From Xanthobacter sp. YC-JY1 (GTDB lineage Bacteria; Pseudomonadota; Alphaproteobacteria; Rhizobiales; Xanthobacteraceae), in assembly GCF_021730305.1 (NCBI RefSeq), contig NZ_CP032674.1, positions 667,001 through 731,000 of the forward strand: a stretch of DNA of 64,000 bases, read 5' to 3'. Shown one piece after another: positions 17,281-26,546 of this stretch. A program made the position numbers and the translations under genes. Numbering within the stretch: the stretch's first letter is position 1; each line of letters starts with the position of its first letter. Under the pieces are notes generated by a model. The model made no database searches and had not been told where the DNA came from. It was given only the letters and a program-made list of their open reading frames with translations.

Positions 17281-18835
17281 CCGGCGGCTTCGACGTTACG
17301 TCGTAGACCACGCGGTTGACGCCCTTCACCTCGTTGATGATGCGGGTGGCGGTGCGGCCGAGGAAGGTCATGTCGAAGGGGTAGAAGTCGGCGGTCATGC
17401 CGTCGACGGAGGTGACGGCGCGCAGGGCCAGGACGTGGTCGTAGGTGCGGCCGTCGCCCATCACGCCCACGGTGCGCACGGGCAGGAGCACGGCGAAGGC
17501 CTGCCAGATCACGTCGTAGAGGCCAGCGTAGCGGATCTCTTCCAGATAGATGGCGTCCGCCTTGCGCAGGATGTCGAGCTTCTCTTGCGTCACCGCGCCG
17601 GGGCAGCGGATGGCGAGGCCGGGGCCGGGGAAGGGGTGGCGGCCGACGAAGCTCTCGGGCAGGCCGAGCTCGCGGCCGAGTGCGCGCACCTCGTCCTTGA
17701 ATAGGTCGCGCAGGGGCTCCACCAGCTTCATGTTCATGCGGTCGGGCAGGCCGCCCACATTGTGGTGGCTCTTGATGGTGACGGAAGGCCCGCCGGCGAA
17801 GGAGACGCTCTCGATCACGTCCGGATAGAGCGTGCCCTGGGCGAGAAAGTCGGCGCCGCCGACCTTCTTGGCCTCGGCGTCGAACACGTCGATGAAGAGG
17901 CGGCCGATGGTCTTGCGCTTCACCTCGGGGTCCTCGACGCCCTCCAGCTCCTTCAGGAACAGCTCGGCGGCGTCCACATGGACGAGGGGGATGTTGTAGT
18001 GGCCGCGGAAGAGGGAGACCACCTCGTCCGCCTCGGCCTGGCGCATCAGGCCATGGTCCACGAACACGCAGGTGAGCTGGTCGCCGATGGCCTCGTGGAT
18101 GAGCACTGCCGCGACGGAGGAATCCACCCCGCCCGAGAGGCCGCAGATGACCCGGCCCGTTCCCACCTGCTCGCGGATGCGGGCGATGGCGCGCTCGCGG
18201 AAGGCGCCCATGGTCCAGGTGCCTTCGAGGCCCGCCACCTTGCGCACGAAATTGGAAAGAAGGCGCGCGCCGTCCGGCGTATGCACCACCTCGGGGTGGA
18301 ACTGCACGCCGTAATAATTGCGCGACACGTCGGCGATGGCGGCGAAGGGGGCGTTCTCGGAGGTGGCCACCACCTCGAAGCCCTCGGGCAGGCGGGTCAC
18401 GCGGTCGCCGTGGCTCATCCACACGGTGTGGCGCTCACCGGGGCGCCAGACGCCGTCGAACAGGGGCACGGACTTGTGAACCGTCACCTCGGCGCGGCCG
18501 AACTCGCGATGGTGGCCCGCCTCCACCGCACCGCCGAGCTGCGCCGCCATGCACTGCTCGCCATAGCAGATGCCCAGCACCGGCACGCCCGCCCCGAACG
18601 CCGCGTCCGGCGCCTTGGGGCTCTGCCCCTCGATCACCGAGGCAGGACCGCCGGAGAGGATGATGGCCTTGGGCTTGAGGCGCGCGATGGCCTCCTCCGC
18701 CTTCTGGAACGGCACCACCTCGGAATAGACCCCGTCCTCGCGCACCCGCCGGGCGATGAGCTGCGTCACCTGGCTGCCGAAATCGATGATGAGGACGGTG
18801 TCCTGGGAGGTGGCGGGCGCGGCGGTCATGGGCAA
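17261..18835 (-). CDS. guaA: GMP synthase (glutamine-hydrolysing)
   Basis: GuaA converts XMP to GMP with ATP and glutamine, the last step of guanine nucleotide synthesis. The 524-residue product is complete. The N-terminal class I glutamine amidotransferase has the nucleophile segment GICYGEQ and a QFHPEV motif. The ATP pyrophosphatase domain has the loop LSGGVDSS, and the C-terminal dimerisation domain ends in KPPGTIEWE. The intact C-terminus next to an integrase suggests that the ICE restored it on insertion. Its start is a plain ATG. Confidence 0.97.
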   Translation of the reverse strand: MPMTAAPATSQDTVLIIDFGSQVTQLIARRVREDGVYSEVVPFQKAEEAIARLKPKAIILSGGPASVIEGQSPKAPDAAFGAGVPVLGICYGEQCMAAQLGGAVEAGHHREFGRAEVTVHKSVPLFDGVWRPGERHTVWMSHGDRVTRLPEGFEVVATSENAPFAAIADVSRNYYGVQFHPEVVHTPDGARLLSNFVRKVAGLEGTWTMGAFRERAIARIREQVGTGRVICGLSGGVDSSVAAVLIHEAIGDQLTCVFVDHGLMRQAEADEVVSLFRGHYNIPLVHVDAAELFLKELEGVEDPEVKRKTIGRLFIDVFDAEAKKVGGADFLAQGTLYPDVIESVSFAGGPSVTIKSHHNVGGLPDRMNMKLVEPLRDLFKDEVRALGRELGLPESFVGRHPFPGPGLAIRCPGAVTQEKLDILRKADAIYLEEIRYAGLYDVIWQAFAVLLPVRTVGVMGDGRTYDHVLALRAVTSVDGMTADFYPFDMTFLGRTATRIINEVKGVNRVVYDVTSKPPGTIEWE

Positions 18836-18931
18836 GCCTTGGGCGAGAGGGCGGTTTCGGCCCCTCCTTTAGCCGCAAAGCGACGATTCCAAAAGTCAAG
18901 CGCCGCGCAGGGCTCCTCTGCGTCGCTCGGG

Positions 18932-19564
18932 TCACGGGCGCGGACAATCTCGCCTTTGACCGTTCACCCAAATCTGATCCCGCGTATCGGCCTTGAGGAG
19001 CCGATAGGACTCAACCTCGAAACACTCTCCAGCACGCAAAATTCCGTTCACCTTCGACCAATCAGCCGGGCCGGGGCGAACATACACCTGCCATCGCGCT
19101 CGCAGGACGCTTCCTTTGGAAGGGGGGGCGATGATGGGTTTGCCGTCTGCCTGATCGAAATTGACATCTTTGAATGCGCCGGTACCCAGCACTCCGACGG
19201 CTGCCCACCCGGATAGGCTCGTTTGGTCGGGCAGGGGGGTGGTGGGCTGGGAGGACAGAGGGGCGGTCTCTTGTCCGATCAGAGACGTAATTTGCCTAAA
19301 TAGGTCATTTCTGTCGACGTTGCATGATTTAGGTATCATCTTTATTTGGTAAGATATCACGTCAACGTTTATTTTCTTGCTTCCTTCAATTTTCAATAAG
19401 TTATTAACCATCGAATTGCATTGAACTTCGAGGTCGGAATTGTTCTTTTTAAAAGTTAGATAGGCTCCGATCAGCCCAATTGCCGCTGCGATCACAATCT
19501 TGGAAATGACGTCAGAAGCCGGCACCCATTTCTCAAGCGGGCGGAGGGTTTTTTCATCGGCCAT
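18932..19564 (-). CDS. Hypothetical single-pass membrane protein, AT-rich
   Basis: I do not recognise this 210-residue protein. It has a short polar N-terminus, one membrane segment (about residues 19-37, IVIAAAIGLIGAYLTF), a middle region with three cysteines, a Pro/Ser/Thr linker, and a C-terminal part from about residue 125 that could form a small beta domain (VLRARWQVYVRPGP, ECFEVESY, QIWVNGQRRDC). The 5' half of the gene is clearly AT-richer than the guaA and rsmB-like genes on either side, suggesting horizontal acquisition. It has no operon partner: gaps of about 100 bases lie on both sides. Confidence 0.7.
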   Translation of the reverse strand: MADEKTLRPLEKWVPASDVISKIVIAAAIGLIGAYLTFKKNNSDLEVQCNSMVNNLLKIEGSKKINVDVISYQIKMIPKSCNVDRNDLFRQITSLIGQETAPLSSQPTTPLPDQTSLSGWAAVGVLGTGAFKDVNFDQADGKPIIAPPSKGSVLRARWQVYVRPGPADWSKVNGILRAGECFEVESYRLLKADTRDQIWVNGQRRDCPRP

Positions 19565-19668
19565 GAACGTCGCGCCCCAATCGAGAATGGGGTTAGAATG
19601 TGATTGCTAATATAAATAATGCAACTAAAAGTTTTATGACTTTATCTCGATACCCTCCACCCTGAACC

Positions 19669-19893
19669 TCAAATCCGCGCCCAGTACGGCTCGCAGCCGG
19701 CGGGGGCGTTGATGGCGGCTGTGCCGTGGCGGCGCTTCAGCTCGGCGCAGCCGAATTCGCGGGCTTTCTCCGGGAGGCGGGAATTGATGGCGGTGCCGAT
19801 CTCGTCATAGGGCTCGCCGGAGGCGTAGACATAATAGGCCCAGTAGCCGCCGACGAGGACGACCACGAGGAGCAGCAGGCGGATGAGACCCAT
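19669..19893 (-). CDS. Small membrane-anchored hypothetical protein
   Basis: The 74-residue product from the ATG at 19893 has one N-terminal hydrophobic segment (LIRLLLLVVVLVGGYWAYYVYA) and a polar tail with two cysteines (EFGCAELKRRHG and PAGCEPYW). AAAGGA lies upstream as ribosome binding site, which supports this start over one 21 codons earlier. A periplasmic tail anchored to the inner membrane is the likely topology. Function is unknown; it lies 91 bases downstream of the RsmB-like gene on the same strand. Confidence 0.65.
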   Translation of the reverse strand: MGLIRLLLLVVVLVGGYWAYYVYASGEPYDEIGTAINSRLPEKAREFGCAELKRRHGTAAINAPAGCEPYWARI

Positions 19894-19984
19894 GGCCTGT
19901 CCTTTCAGCGCAGTGGCATTCGCGCGGACAACGCTCCGCTTGCGCTGAAAGTTCAATCGAGTCCGACAGGGGCCCCGTGCGGCC

Positions 19985-21286
19985 TCACCCCGCCCGCTTC
20001 ATCACGCTCACGAAGAACCCGTCCGTGCCGGTGCGGCGCGGGCTCATTAGCAGGCCTTCGCGGCTGGTCAGCGCGGCTTCCGCCAGCGCCGGGCCGGAGG
20101 CGCCGAGCGCGAGGACGTTCTCTGTGGGCGAGACGGGGGAGAAGTCCTCGCGCTTGTTGAGGAGTGCGCGCACCTGGGCGCCGTTCTCCTCGTCCAGGAG
20201 CGAGCAGGTGACGTAGGCGAGCCGGCCGCCGGGGCGGACATAATGGGCAGCCTGTTCCAGGATCTTCGCCTGCTCGGCGGTACGCTGGGCGAGGGCGCCG
20301 GGGCGCACGCGCCATTTGGCGTCGGGGTTGCGCCGCCATGTGCCGGTGCCGGTGCAGGGGGCGTCCACGAGGACGAGGTCCATCTTGCCTTCGAGGTCGT
20401 GCAGCACGTCTTCGGCGCCGCGTGGGCTCCTCACCTGCACATTGCGCACGCCGGCACGGGCGAGGCGCTCGTGCATGGGCTTCAGGCGGCGGATGTCGCT
20501 GTCATGGGCGTAGATCTGGCCCTTGTTGTCCATCAGCGCCGCGAATTCCAGCGTCTTGCCGCCGGCACCGGCGCACAAATCCAGCACCTGCCCGCCGGGA
20601 ACGGGGCGGGCGAGGATGGCGGCGAGCTGCGAGCCCTCGTCCTGTACCTCCACCTCGCCGCGCAGGAAGGCGGGCTCGGCCGAGACGGGAGGCGCCTTGC
20701 CCTCGGAATCGAGCTTGATGCGCAGGGCCAGCGGAGAGAAGCGGCAGGACTCCGGGTGAAGGTGGGAGAGTTCCGCCTTCACCGCGTCGGGCTCGCCCTT
20801 CAGCGTGTTGATGCGCAGATCCAGTGGAGCGCGGGCAGCGAGCGCCGCGCCTTCCTCGACCACGCTCTCGCCGAACACGTGCCGCAGCGAGGCATGCAGC
20901 CACTGGGGATAGTCGCCACGCACGAAGGGTGGGGCGCCCTCGAGGCTCGGATCGGCGAGGCGGGCGCGCTCGGCCTCGGAGAGCGGCGCGGGGGCGAAGC
21001 GGGCCCCGTCGGCCAGTGCCGCGATGGCGTCCACCGAAAGGCCGCGCATGAGCGCGAGCATGCCGAGCACAAGGGCGCGCGGCTCCTCCGATCCCATCAC
21101 ATGGGCGGCCGAGGCGCGCCGGCGCAGGGTGTCGTAGAGGATGCCGGCGATGGCCGCGCGGTCGCCCGATCCGGCGAAGCGGTGGGAGAGGCCCCAGTCC
21201 TTCAGCGCATCGGCGGCGGGGCGGCGGCGCGCGGAGAGGTCGGCGAGGATCTCGATGGCGGCGGAAAGGCGGGCGGCAGGGGTCAC
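19985..21286 (-). CDS. RsmB/NOP-family RNA (cytosine-C5) methyltransferase
   Basis: The 433-residue protein is a class I SAM-dependent RNA methyltransferase of the RsmB/NOL1/NOP2 family. The N-terminal part is helical and NusB-like. The catalytic domain shows the SAM-binding motif VLDLCAGAGGKTLEFA, the DAPCTGTGTWRRNPD motif and the catalytic YVTCSLLDEENG motif; both family cysteines are present. The likely target is rRNA, but the exact position cannot be assigned. It precedes the small membrane-protein gene and follows the nucleosidase gene by 21 bases. Confidence 0.9.
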   Translation of the reverse strand: MTPAARLSAAIEILADLSARRRPAADALKDWGLSHRFAGSGDRAAIAGILYDTLRRRASAAHVMGSEEPRALVLGMLALMRGLSVDAIAALADGARFAPAPLSEAERARLADPSLEGAPPFVRGDYPQWLHASLRHVFGESVVEEGAALAARAPLDLRINTLKGEPDAVKAELSHLHPESCRFSPLALRIKLDSEGKAPPVSAEPAFLRGEVEVQDEGSQLAAILARPVPGGQVLDLCAGAGGKTLEFAALMDNKGQIYAHDSDIRRLKPMHERLARAGVRNVQVRSPRGAEDVLHDLEGKMDLVLVDAPCTGTGTWRRNPDAKWRVRPGALAQRTAEQAKILEQAAHYVRPGGRLAYVTCSLLDEENGAQVRALLNKREDFSPVSPTENVLALGASGPALAEAALTSREGLLMSPRRTGTDGFFVSVMKRAG

Positions 21287-21307
21287 GGTGGCTCTTCTAT
21301 TGTCGGG

Positions 21308-21970
21308 TCAGGCCTGCGGCGCGGTGGGGGCGAGCCCTTCCGCGGTCAGCTGCCGGGCGAACTGGTCCAGCGCGAGGGCCAGCTTCTCGTCGATGATGTG
21401 GAGATATTCGGTCCAGTCGGCATAGCCGGTCAGCTCGGCCTTGCCGTCGCTGATGCCGCGCAGACCGAGGAGGGGCACGCCGTGGCGGCGGGCGGCGCGC
21501 AGCACGGCGAAGGTTTCCATGTCCACCATGTCCTCGGGAATGGCGTCATAGGCCGCGCCCGAGATGATGGCGCCGCCGGTGGAGAGGGAAGCCTCCGGCA
21601 CGCCGGCGATGCGGTGGGGCAGCTCGATCACCACCGGCTCGTCGAGAAAGGGGGTCTTGCCGCGCTCGAAGCCCAGCGCCGAGGCGTCCATGTCGCGATA
21701 GGCGACGCGGGCGACCTGATAGACCTCGGCATGGTCCAGCCGCCGCGAGCCGGCCGAACCCAGCGTCACCACCAGGTCCGGGTGGCGGCCCTGATGGTGC
21801 AGGATGGCGAGCGCCCGCGCCGTCTCCACCGCCGCTTCCACCGGCCCGACGCCGGTGATCAGCGGGTCGATGCGGGCCTTGAGGTGCTCTCCGTATTCCT
21901 GGCTGGTCGCCATGACGAAGAGGACGTCATGGCCGCCGAAGGCGAGGACGTGGCGGGCGGGATCGGTCAT
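21308..21970 (-). CDS. 5'-methylthioadenosine/S-adenosylhomocysteine nucleosidase-like
   Basis: The product is a purine/uridine phosphorylase-fold nucleosidase of MTA/SAH type, 220 residues from the ATG at 21970. Family landmarks are VLFVMATSQEYG near the start, ITGVGPVEAA, LVVTLGSAGS, the VDMETFAVLRAA substrate segment with its Met-Glu pair, and RGISDGKAEL with the catalytic Asp. Such enzymes remove adenine from MTA or SAH and so support methionine salvage. It precedes the RsmB-like methyltransferase by 21 bases; removal of SAH would suit that neighbour, but this is only inference. Confidence 0.8.
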   Translation of the reverse strand: MTDPARHVLAFGGHDVLFVMATSQEYGEHLKARIDPLITGVGPVEAAVETARALAILHHQGRHPDLVVTLGSAGSRRLDHAEVYQVARVAYRDMDASALGFERGKTPFLDEPVVIELPHRIAGVPEASLSTGGAIISGAAYDAIPEDMVDMETFAVLRAARRHGVPLLGLRGISDGKAELTGYADWTEYLHIIDEKLALALDQFARQLTAEGLAPTAPQA

Positions 21971-22062
21971 CGCAAGTTCCAGTGCGAGCACCCCTGCGGG
22001 CGCCCCGGGCGCAAGGACGAGACTCCTCGGACGCCACGGCGCGCCTGTCAACCGCCACGCTG

Positions 22063-22422
22063 TCAGATGGCGAGGAGGATGGCGAACGCGAACAGCACCC
22101 ACATGAGCGTGAGCACCGCAAGGCTCGCAAGGTCGAGGCTGACGCCGCCGATGCCGCGCTCGGCCCGCAGCTTGGGGGAGAGTATCTGGGGGAAAGCGGA
22201 GGCAAGGCGCAGCAGCACGAAAATCCAGGCCAGCACCACGAAGGCCACATCCGCCTTGCGGGTGAACAGGGCGAGGGCGGTGAGCGTGTAGAAAAGCACG
22301 GCGGCGAGGCCGGCGCGCAGTCCGTCCGCCGTCACCTCGGTGGAGCGCACCGCGCGCAGCAGCACGGCCAGCACGAGTGCCACATGCACGAAAAGCGGGA
22401 GAAGGATCATCTGAACGGTCAT
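22063..22422 (-). CDS. MAPEG-like small integral membrane protein
   Basis: A 119-residue protein starting at the ATG at 22422, with GGAGG about seven bases upstream. It has four hydrophobic segments and the central stretch ALALFTRKADVAFVVLAWIFVLLRL, which resembles the MAPEG (membrane-associated eicosanoid/glutathione) family. Enzymatic activity is not proven for most bacterial members. It is divergent from the iron-permease-like gene at 22627. Confidence 0.6.
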   Translation of the reverse strand: MTVQMILLPLFVHVALVLAVLLRAVRSTEVTADGLRAGLAAVLFYTLTALALFTRKADVAFVVLAWIFVLLRLASAFPQILSPKLRAERGIGGVSLDLASLAVLTLMWVLFAFAILLAI

Positions 22423-22626
22423 GAATGCCTCCGGGGAGCGCGACCTGGCATCGTATTCGCCAAGCGCGAGCGCTGCCACAGGCGGAACCGCCGGCGCGTC
22501 CGTTCGTTCCCTCGCCGCAGTCTTTGCCGTGGGGGGCTCTCTCTGAAGGGAATCCCGGCGGGCGAATGCATCGGCGCGCGGCGTCCCGTCCTGGCACGGC
22601 CACGCGGCCGCGCGGAGGCGTCGCAC

Positions 22627-23136
22627 ATGAGCCATCAGCAGGATATCCGGGAGTTGCGCCGCAAGGTCGAATCCGGCCGCGCCCCGCGCCCCTTCTTCAC
22701 CCGCGTGTCGCAGGCGGTCTCGCGCTATGCCGGAAAGCCCGTCACCTTCATCATCGCCGTTCTGGTGCTGGTGGTCTGGGGGCTCACGGGGCCGATCTTC
22801 GGCTTCAACGATACCTGGCAGCTGGTCATCAACACCTCCACCAGCATCGTCACCTTCCTCATGGTGTTCCTCATCCAGAACAGCCAGAACCGCGACACGG
22901 CCGCGCTCCAGATCAAGCTGGACGAATTGATCGCCCGCCTCGATGGCCCGCGCGAGAGCCTGCTCGATCTGGAGGATCTGGACGAGGAGGTGCTGGAGCG
23001 GCTGAGGCTGGAATATGCGCTCCTCGCCGACAAGGCGCGGGAGGACGGGGACAGAAGGGGTCGGGTGCCCCTCTCCGAGGCGCCGGAATGCGATCCCGGC
23101 CGGGGGAAGGCCGCAGGCGCGCCGGTGGCCGGCTGA
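22627..23136 (+). CDS. Low-affinity iron permease family protein
   Basis: The 169-residue protein has two adjacent membrane segments, VTFIIAVLVLVVWGLTGPIF and LVINTSTSIVTFLMVFLIQ, followed by NSQNRDTAALQIKLDELI and an acidic helical tail. This is the signature of the low-affinity iron permease family (Fet4-related). Bacterial members are much shorter than yeast Fet4, so iron transport itself is unproven. The ATG at 22627 is the only start that gives the family N-terminus. Confidence 0.85.
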   Translation: MSHQQDIRELRRKVESGRAPRPFFTRVSQAVSRYAGKPVTFIIAVLVLVVWGLTGPIFGFNDTWQLVINTSTSIVTFLMVFLIQNSQNRDTAALQIKLDELIARLDGPRESLLDLEDLDEEVLERLRLEYALLADKAREDGDRRGRVPLSEAPECDPGRGKAAGAPVAG

Positions 23137-23148
23137 ACCGACCGCCGT

Positions 23149-24852
23149 TCAGAGCGCCGCGACGGCAAACGCCTCGGGCGCCACCCCGGCGCGCATCCGC
23201 GCCGCCATGGTCTCGTAGGCGCTCTCGATGTGGCGGGCATAAAGGTCCACGGCGAACAGCGGCGAGGCGGGCAGTCCCGCCTGGAGGCGGGCGCGGACCT
23301 CGGCAAGCGCCGCGGGATCGCGGGCGAGGGAAACGGCCAGCGCCTCGAAGGCCGCAGGCGTGGTCGTCGCGAGATCGCCGACGCCCACCTGCCGCATGAG
23401 GCTGTCCGCCACCCGGGAGGCGAAGGAGCGGCCGGTGCGGGTCACGATGGGCACCCCGCGCCGCAGCGCGTCGCTGGCAGTGGTGTGGGCGGTGTAGGGG
23501 AAGGTGTCGAGGAAGAGGTCCGCGTGGCCGATGCGGGCGAGATGCTCCTTCAGCGGCACGCGCGGCGCAAAGACCAGCCGCGACGGGTCGAGCCCGCGCC
23601 GCACGGCCTCGCGGCGCAGATTGTCGTCGGTGCCGGCCCGCCCCTCCAGCAGCCAGAGCACCGATCCCGGTACGGCGGCGAGGATGCGGGCGAAGCTGGA
23701 GAAGGTGTCCGGGTCAAGCTTCCACGCGGCGTTGAAGGAGACGAACACGAAGGCGTCTTCCGGCAGGCCGCAGGCGGCGCGGCCCGGCGGCTCGGCGACG
23801 GGCAGGTCGGGATCGTTCGGCTGGTAGCAGTGCGGCAGCTGGACGATCTTCTCGCTGTAGAAGGGCGCATCCGAGAACGGCAGCACCACCGGATCGCCGA
23901 TCACATAGTCGAAGAAGCTGGCCCCGCTGGTGCCGGGATAGCCGAGGAAGCCCACCTGCACGGGCGCCGGGCGGTGGGCGAACAGGGCCATGCGCTCGCC
24001 CTGGGTGTGGCCCATGAGATCGACGGCGATGTCGATGCCGAGCCCGGCAATCTGTCGGGCGATGTCCTCGGTGCTCGCCTTCTCCACATCGACGAAGCGA
24101 TCCACCGCCCCTTTCACCCGCGCCCGTTCGGGCGAGCCGTCGTCCGGGCCGATGGAGACGGCGGTGATCTCGAACCGGCTCCGGTCGTGCCGTTCCAGCA
24201 GGCCGGCGATGAGGTGGGTGGTGGGATGGATGCGGAAGTCGGCCGAGACGTAGGCCACGCGGATCGGCCCCGTGGCGGCGCGCCGGGCCGCGTGATCGAA
24301 GACGAGCGGCCGCGCGGGCTGCTTCTCCGCCTCCACCCAGCGCCGTGCCCCGGCGAGATGCATCGCGGGGTCGTCCAGATAGAGCGTGAGGAAGGGAATG
24401 GAGGGCGCGCTCTGGCCGATGGCGCCGAGCCGCAGATTCTCCAGAAGCCGGTCGTGGCCGCGCCAGTCGCAGGTGCCCCGGCGGGCCGGAAACAGCACGT
24501 TGGCGGCGAGCGGAAGCGAGGGGTCCCGCGCGAAGGCCTCGCCCATGGCGGCGACTTCCTCCGCCTCGCGCTTGAGCGCGCCATAGGCGAGGGCGAGATT
24601 GTAATGCAGCTTGGCGTCGTCCGGCCGGCGCGTCAGCGCTTTGCGGTAAAGCTCGATGGCCTCCAGCTCCCGGCCCTGCCGGGCCCGGCAGATGCCGAGC
24701 AGCTGGATCACGTCCGCATGGTCCGGGGCCGTCTTGAGGATCTTGCGATAGGCCCGCGCCGCATCCTCATACTGCCCGCGCAACTGGTGCTGGTAGCCGT
24801 CATAGAGCAGCTTCGCGAGCGCAGGCGGGAGCGGGGGAGGGGGCTGGGACAT
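23149..24852 (-). CDS. TPR plus SPINDLY-type O-GlcNAc transferase
   Basis: The 567-residue protein begins with about three tetratricopeptide repeats (residues 14-115). A glycosyltransferase family 41 region follows from about residue 195 (IRVAYVSADFRIHPTTHLIAGLLERHD), with VDLMGHTQGERM, VQVGFLGYPGTSG, LDTFPYTAHTTASDALRRGVPIVT and a final helix. These are hallmarks of bacterial O-GlcNAc transferase (SPINDLY) homologues, which use nucleotide sugars to modify Ser/Thr of proteins. No flagellin or other obvious target lies nearby. It stands alone, convergent with the iron-permease-like gene. Confidence 0.88.
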   Translation of the reverse strand: MSQPPPPLPPALAKLLYDGYQHQLRGQYEDAARAYRKILKTAPDHADVIQLLGICRARQGRELEAIELYRKALTRRPDDAKLHYNLALAYGALKREAEEVAAMGEAFARDPSLPLAANVLFPARRGTCDWRGHDRLLENLRLGAIGQSAPSIPFLTLYLDDPAMHLAGARRWVEAEKQPARPLVFDHAARRAATGPIRVAYVSADFRIHPTTHLIAGLLERHDRSRFEITAVSIGPDDGSPERARVKGAVDRFVDVEKASTEDIARQIAGLGIDIAVDLMGHTQGERMALFAHRPAPVQVGFLGYPGTSGASFFDYVIGDPVVLPFSDAPFYSEKIVQLPHCYQPNDPDLPVAEPPGRAACGLPEDAFVFVSFNAAWKLDPDTFSSFARILAAVPGSVLWLLEGRAGTDDNLRREAVRRGLDPSRLVFAPRVPLKEHLARIGHADLFLDTFPYTAHTTASDALRRGVPIVTRTGRSFASRVADSLMRQVGVGDLATTTPAAFEALAVSLARDPAALAEVRARLQAGLPASPLFAVDLYARHIESAYETMAARMRAGVAPEAFAVAAL

Positions 24853-25005
24853 GGTCTCGACTGACTGGGCTCGGCAGGGGAAGGGCGGGCCCCGCGCGAA
24901 CGCAGGCGCCGGGCGCCTCTAGCATGCGGGCGCCGTTGGCGATAGGCAGGGGCTGGCCCGCCCGGCTGCCACGCCGGCCACCGACCGATCTTCTGGAGGA
25001 ACCCA

Positions 25006-25536
25006 ATGCCGCTTTATGCCCTCGACGGCATCGCCCCGGAGCTGCCCGCCTCCGGCAATTTCTGGATCGCCCCCAACGCCGTGCTCATCGGCCGGGTGAT
25101 CGTGAAGGAGGGCGCGAGCATCTGGTTCGGCGCGGTGCTGCGCGGCGACAACGAGCCCATCGTCGTCGGCGAGGGCACGAACATTCAGGAAAACTGCGTC
25201 CTCCACACCGACCCCGGCTATCCCATGACGCTCGGGCCGAAGGTCACCATCGGCCACAATGTGACGCTGCATGGCTGCACGGTCGGTGAGGGGGCGCTGG
25301 TGGGCATGGGAGCGACCGTGCTGAATGGCGCCGTCATCGGCGATCACTGCCTCGTCGGCTCCATGGCGCTGGTCACCGAGGGCAAGACCTTCGAGCCCTA
25401 TTCGCTCATCGTCGGTGCGCCGGCCAAGGTCGCCCGCACGCTGGACGAGGCGGCGGCCGAGCGGCTGATCGCCACCGCTGCCGGCTACCAGCACCGCTTC
25501 CCGCGCTACGCCGCCGGGCTCGAGCGGATCGACTGA
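25006..25536 (+). CDS. Gamma-class carbonic anhydrase family protein
   Basis: The 176-residue protein is a left-handed beta-helix protein of the gamma-carbonic anhydrase/PaaY family. Hexapeptide repeats run from about residue 20 to 140. The metal-ligand histidines are His67 (VLHTDPG), His84 (TIGHNV) and His89 (TLHGC), and Arg46 and Asp48 (LRGDN) match the family. Family members act as carbonic anhydrases or acyl-CoA-linked enzymes, and many are inactive under test. GGAGGA precedes the ATG. A strong terminator follows at 25555. Confidence 0.92.
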   Translation: MPLYALDGIAPELPASGNFWIAPNAVLIGRVIVKEGASIWFGAVLRGDNEPIVVGEGTNIQENCVLHTDPGYPMTLGPKVTIGHNVTLHGCTVGEGALVGMGATVLNGAVIGDHCLVGSMALVTEGKTFEPYSLIVGAPAKVARTLDEAAAERLIATAAGYQHRFPRYAAGLERID

Positions 25537-25554
25537 GCGCGGGACAGGAAACGC

Positions 25555-25594
25555 AAAACGGGCCGGAACCGCGGCGTCGGTTCCGGCCCGTTTT
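25555..25594. terminator. Bidirectional rho-independent terminator
   Basis: A perfect 16-base stem, AAAACGGGCCGGAACC at 25555-25570 pairing with 25579-25594, encloses an eight-base loop and ends in TTTT on either strand. It lies between the convergent carbonic anhydrase-like gene and the transglutaminase-like peptidase gene and can serve both. Confidence 0.9.
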
Positions 25595-25644
25595 CGTCTC
25601 GCAGAGGCAGAAGCCGGCGAGGCGATCCGGTGAAGGTCAAGCTG

Positions 25645-26313
25645 TCAGCGGCCGGTGCCCACCACCGGCGGCACTCGCGTCTCGCCAAGGGACACCCACT
25701 GGGAGGGATCTTCCTTCGACTGGCGCTTCACGAAGCGATAGCCGGTGTCGGTCCAGGTGTGGATGTTGGCTTCTTGGTTATCGAGGATGAGGTCGCCCTT
25801 GTCGGTGACGACGGTGAGCACGGCATGGCCGTCGCCCTCATGGTCGCGCACCACGGTGATGAGCAGAACCGAAGTCGGCCAGCCGGCGTTGATGAGGCGG
25901 CGGCGCTTTTCGAGCACATAGTCCTCGCAATCGCCGCGACCGTCGTCGGGATAGGCCCAGCGCTCGGTCTCGCCGTAATGGTCGAGGTCGGTCTCGGGCT
26001 GGACGATCTCGTTGACGGTGCGGTTGACGCGCTCGAGTTCGGCCTTGCGATCGGCATCGAGCCGGATGGCGGGAATGACCGGGCCGGCCGAGCGGCAATC
26101 GGCGCCGTTCTCGGCGCAGAAGCGGACATAGCCGGACGGGGAAGAGGTATAGCGCCCGTCGGCCAGATGGCGCGGTGCGAAGGCTGCGGCGAGGTTTGCG
26201 AGACGGATCTGCCCGCGGGCGTCCTGCGCGGCGGCGGGGACGCTGGCGCCCAGAAGCGCGACCCATACGGTCAGCGCCAGAGGAAGGCTGAGGAGCGAAA
26301 AGCGCTTCGACAT
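25645..26313 (-). CDS. Bacterial transglutaminase-like cysteine peptidase (BTLCP)
   Basis: The 222-residue product starts at the ATG at 26313 and has a signal peptide ending near PAAAQ (about residue 30). It belongs to the DUF920/BTLCP family, related to the periplasmic protease LapG. The proposed triad is Cys129 (GRGDCEDY), His163 (DGHAVL) and Asp178 (LILDNQ), all present. LapG cleaves large adhesins under c-di-GMP control, but no lapD or adhesin gene is nearby, so that role is only a family hint. Its 5' region, 26314-26513, holds no gene. Confidence 0.88.
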   Translation of the reverse strand: MSKRFSLLSLPLALTVWVALLGASVPAAAQDARGQIRLANLAAAFAPRHLADGRYTSSPSGYVRFCAENGADCRSAGPVIPAIRLDADRKAELERVNRTVNEIVQPETDLDHYGETERWAYPDDGRGDCEDYVLEKRRRLINAGWPTSVLLITVVRDHEGDGHAVLTVVTDKGDLILDNQEANIHTWTDTGYRFVKRQSKEDPSQWVSLGETRVPPVVGTGR

Positions 26314-26513
26314 TGCCGGGGGTCCGAGCGGAGTTAACAAAAAGATAATGCCTCAGGCCGCCGCGCTTGGCTCCGTCAACCTTCTGTTAACCTTAATGGC
26401 CCGGTTTTCGGTTACCCCCGGATTTTGCGATCTTTTGCCGCTGTTGCGCCGCGGCCACCCGTTTCAGGGCCCTGACGCTGCGCCAACCCTTGGAGCGCAC
26501 CGCCTTCGGTGCT

Positions 26514-26535
26514 AATGACTGACGGGTCAGTCATT
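26514..26535. promoter_or_regulatory. Perfect palindromic operator before the tetR-type gene
   Basis: Ten-base arms AATGACTGAC (26514-26523) and GTCAGTCATT (26526-26535) flank a central GG. The dyad ends 11 bases before the ATG of the TetR-type regulator, where a repressor would block its own transcription. TetR/AcrR operators of this size and symmetry are common, and TGACTGAC-type half sites are frequent for AcrR-like proteins. It is the likely site for control of the regulator and the efflux operon behind it. Confidence 0.8.
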
Positions 26536-26546
26536 GCGAGGCGCCC

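Noticed and set aside
20243-22291. 682-codon plus-strand frame opposite the RsmB-like and nucleosidase genes
   Set aside because: It is the antisense of two recognised families; composition is typical of a shadow frame.
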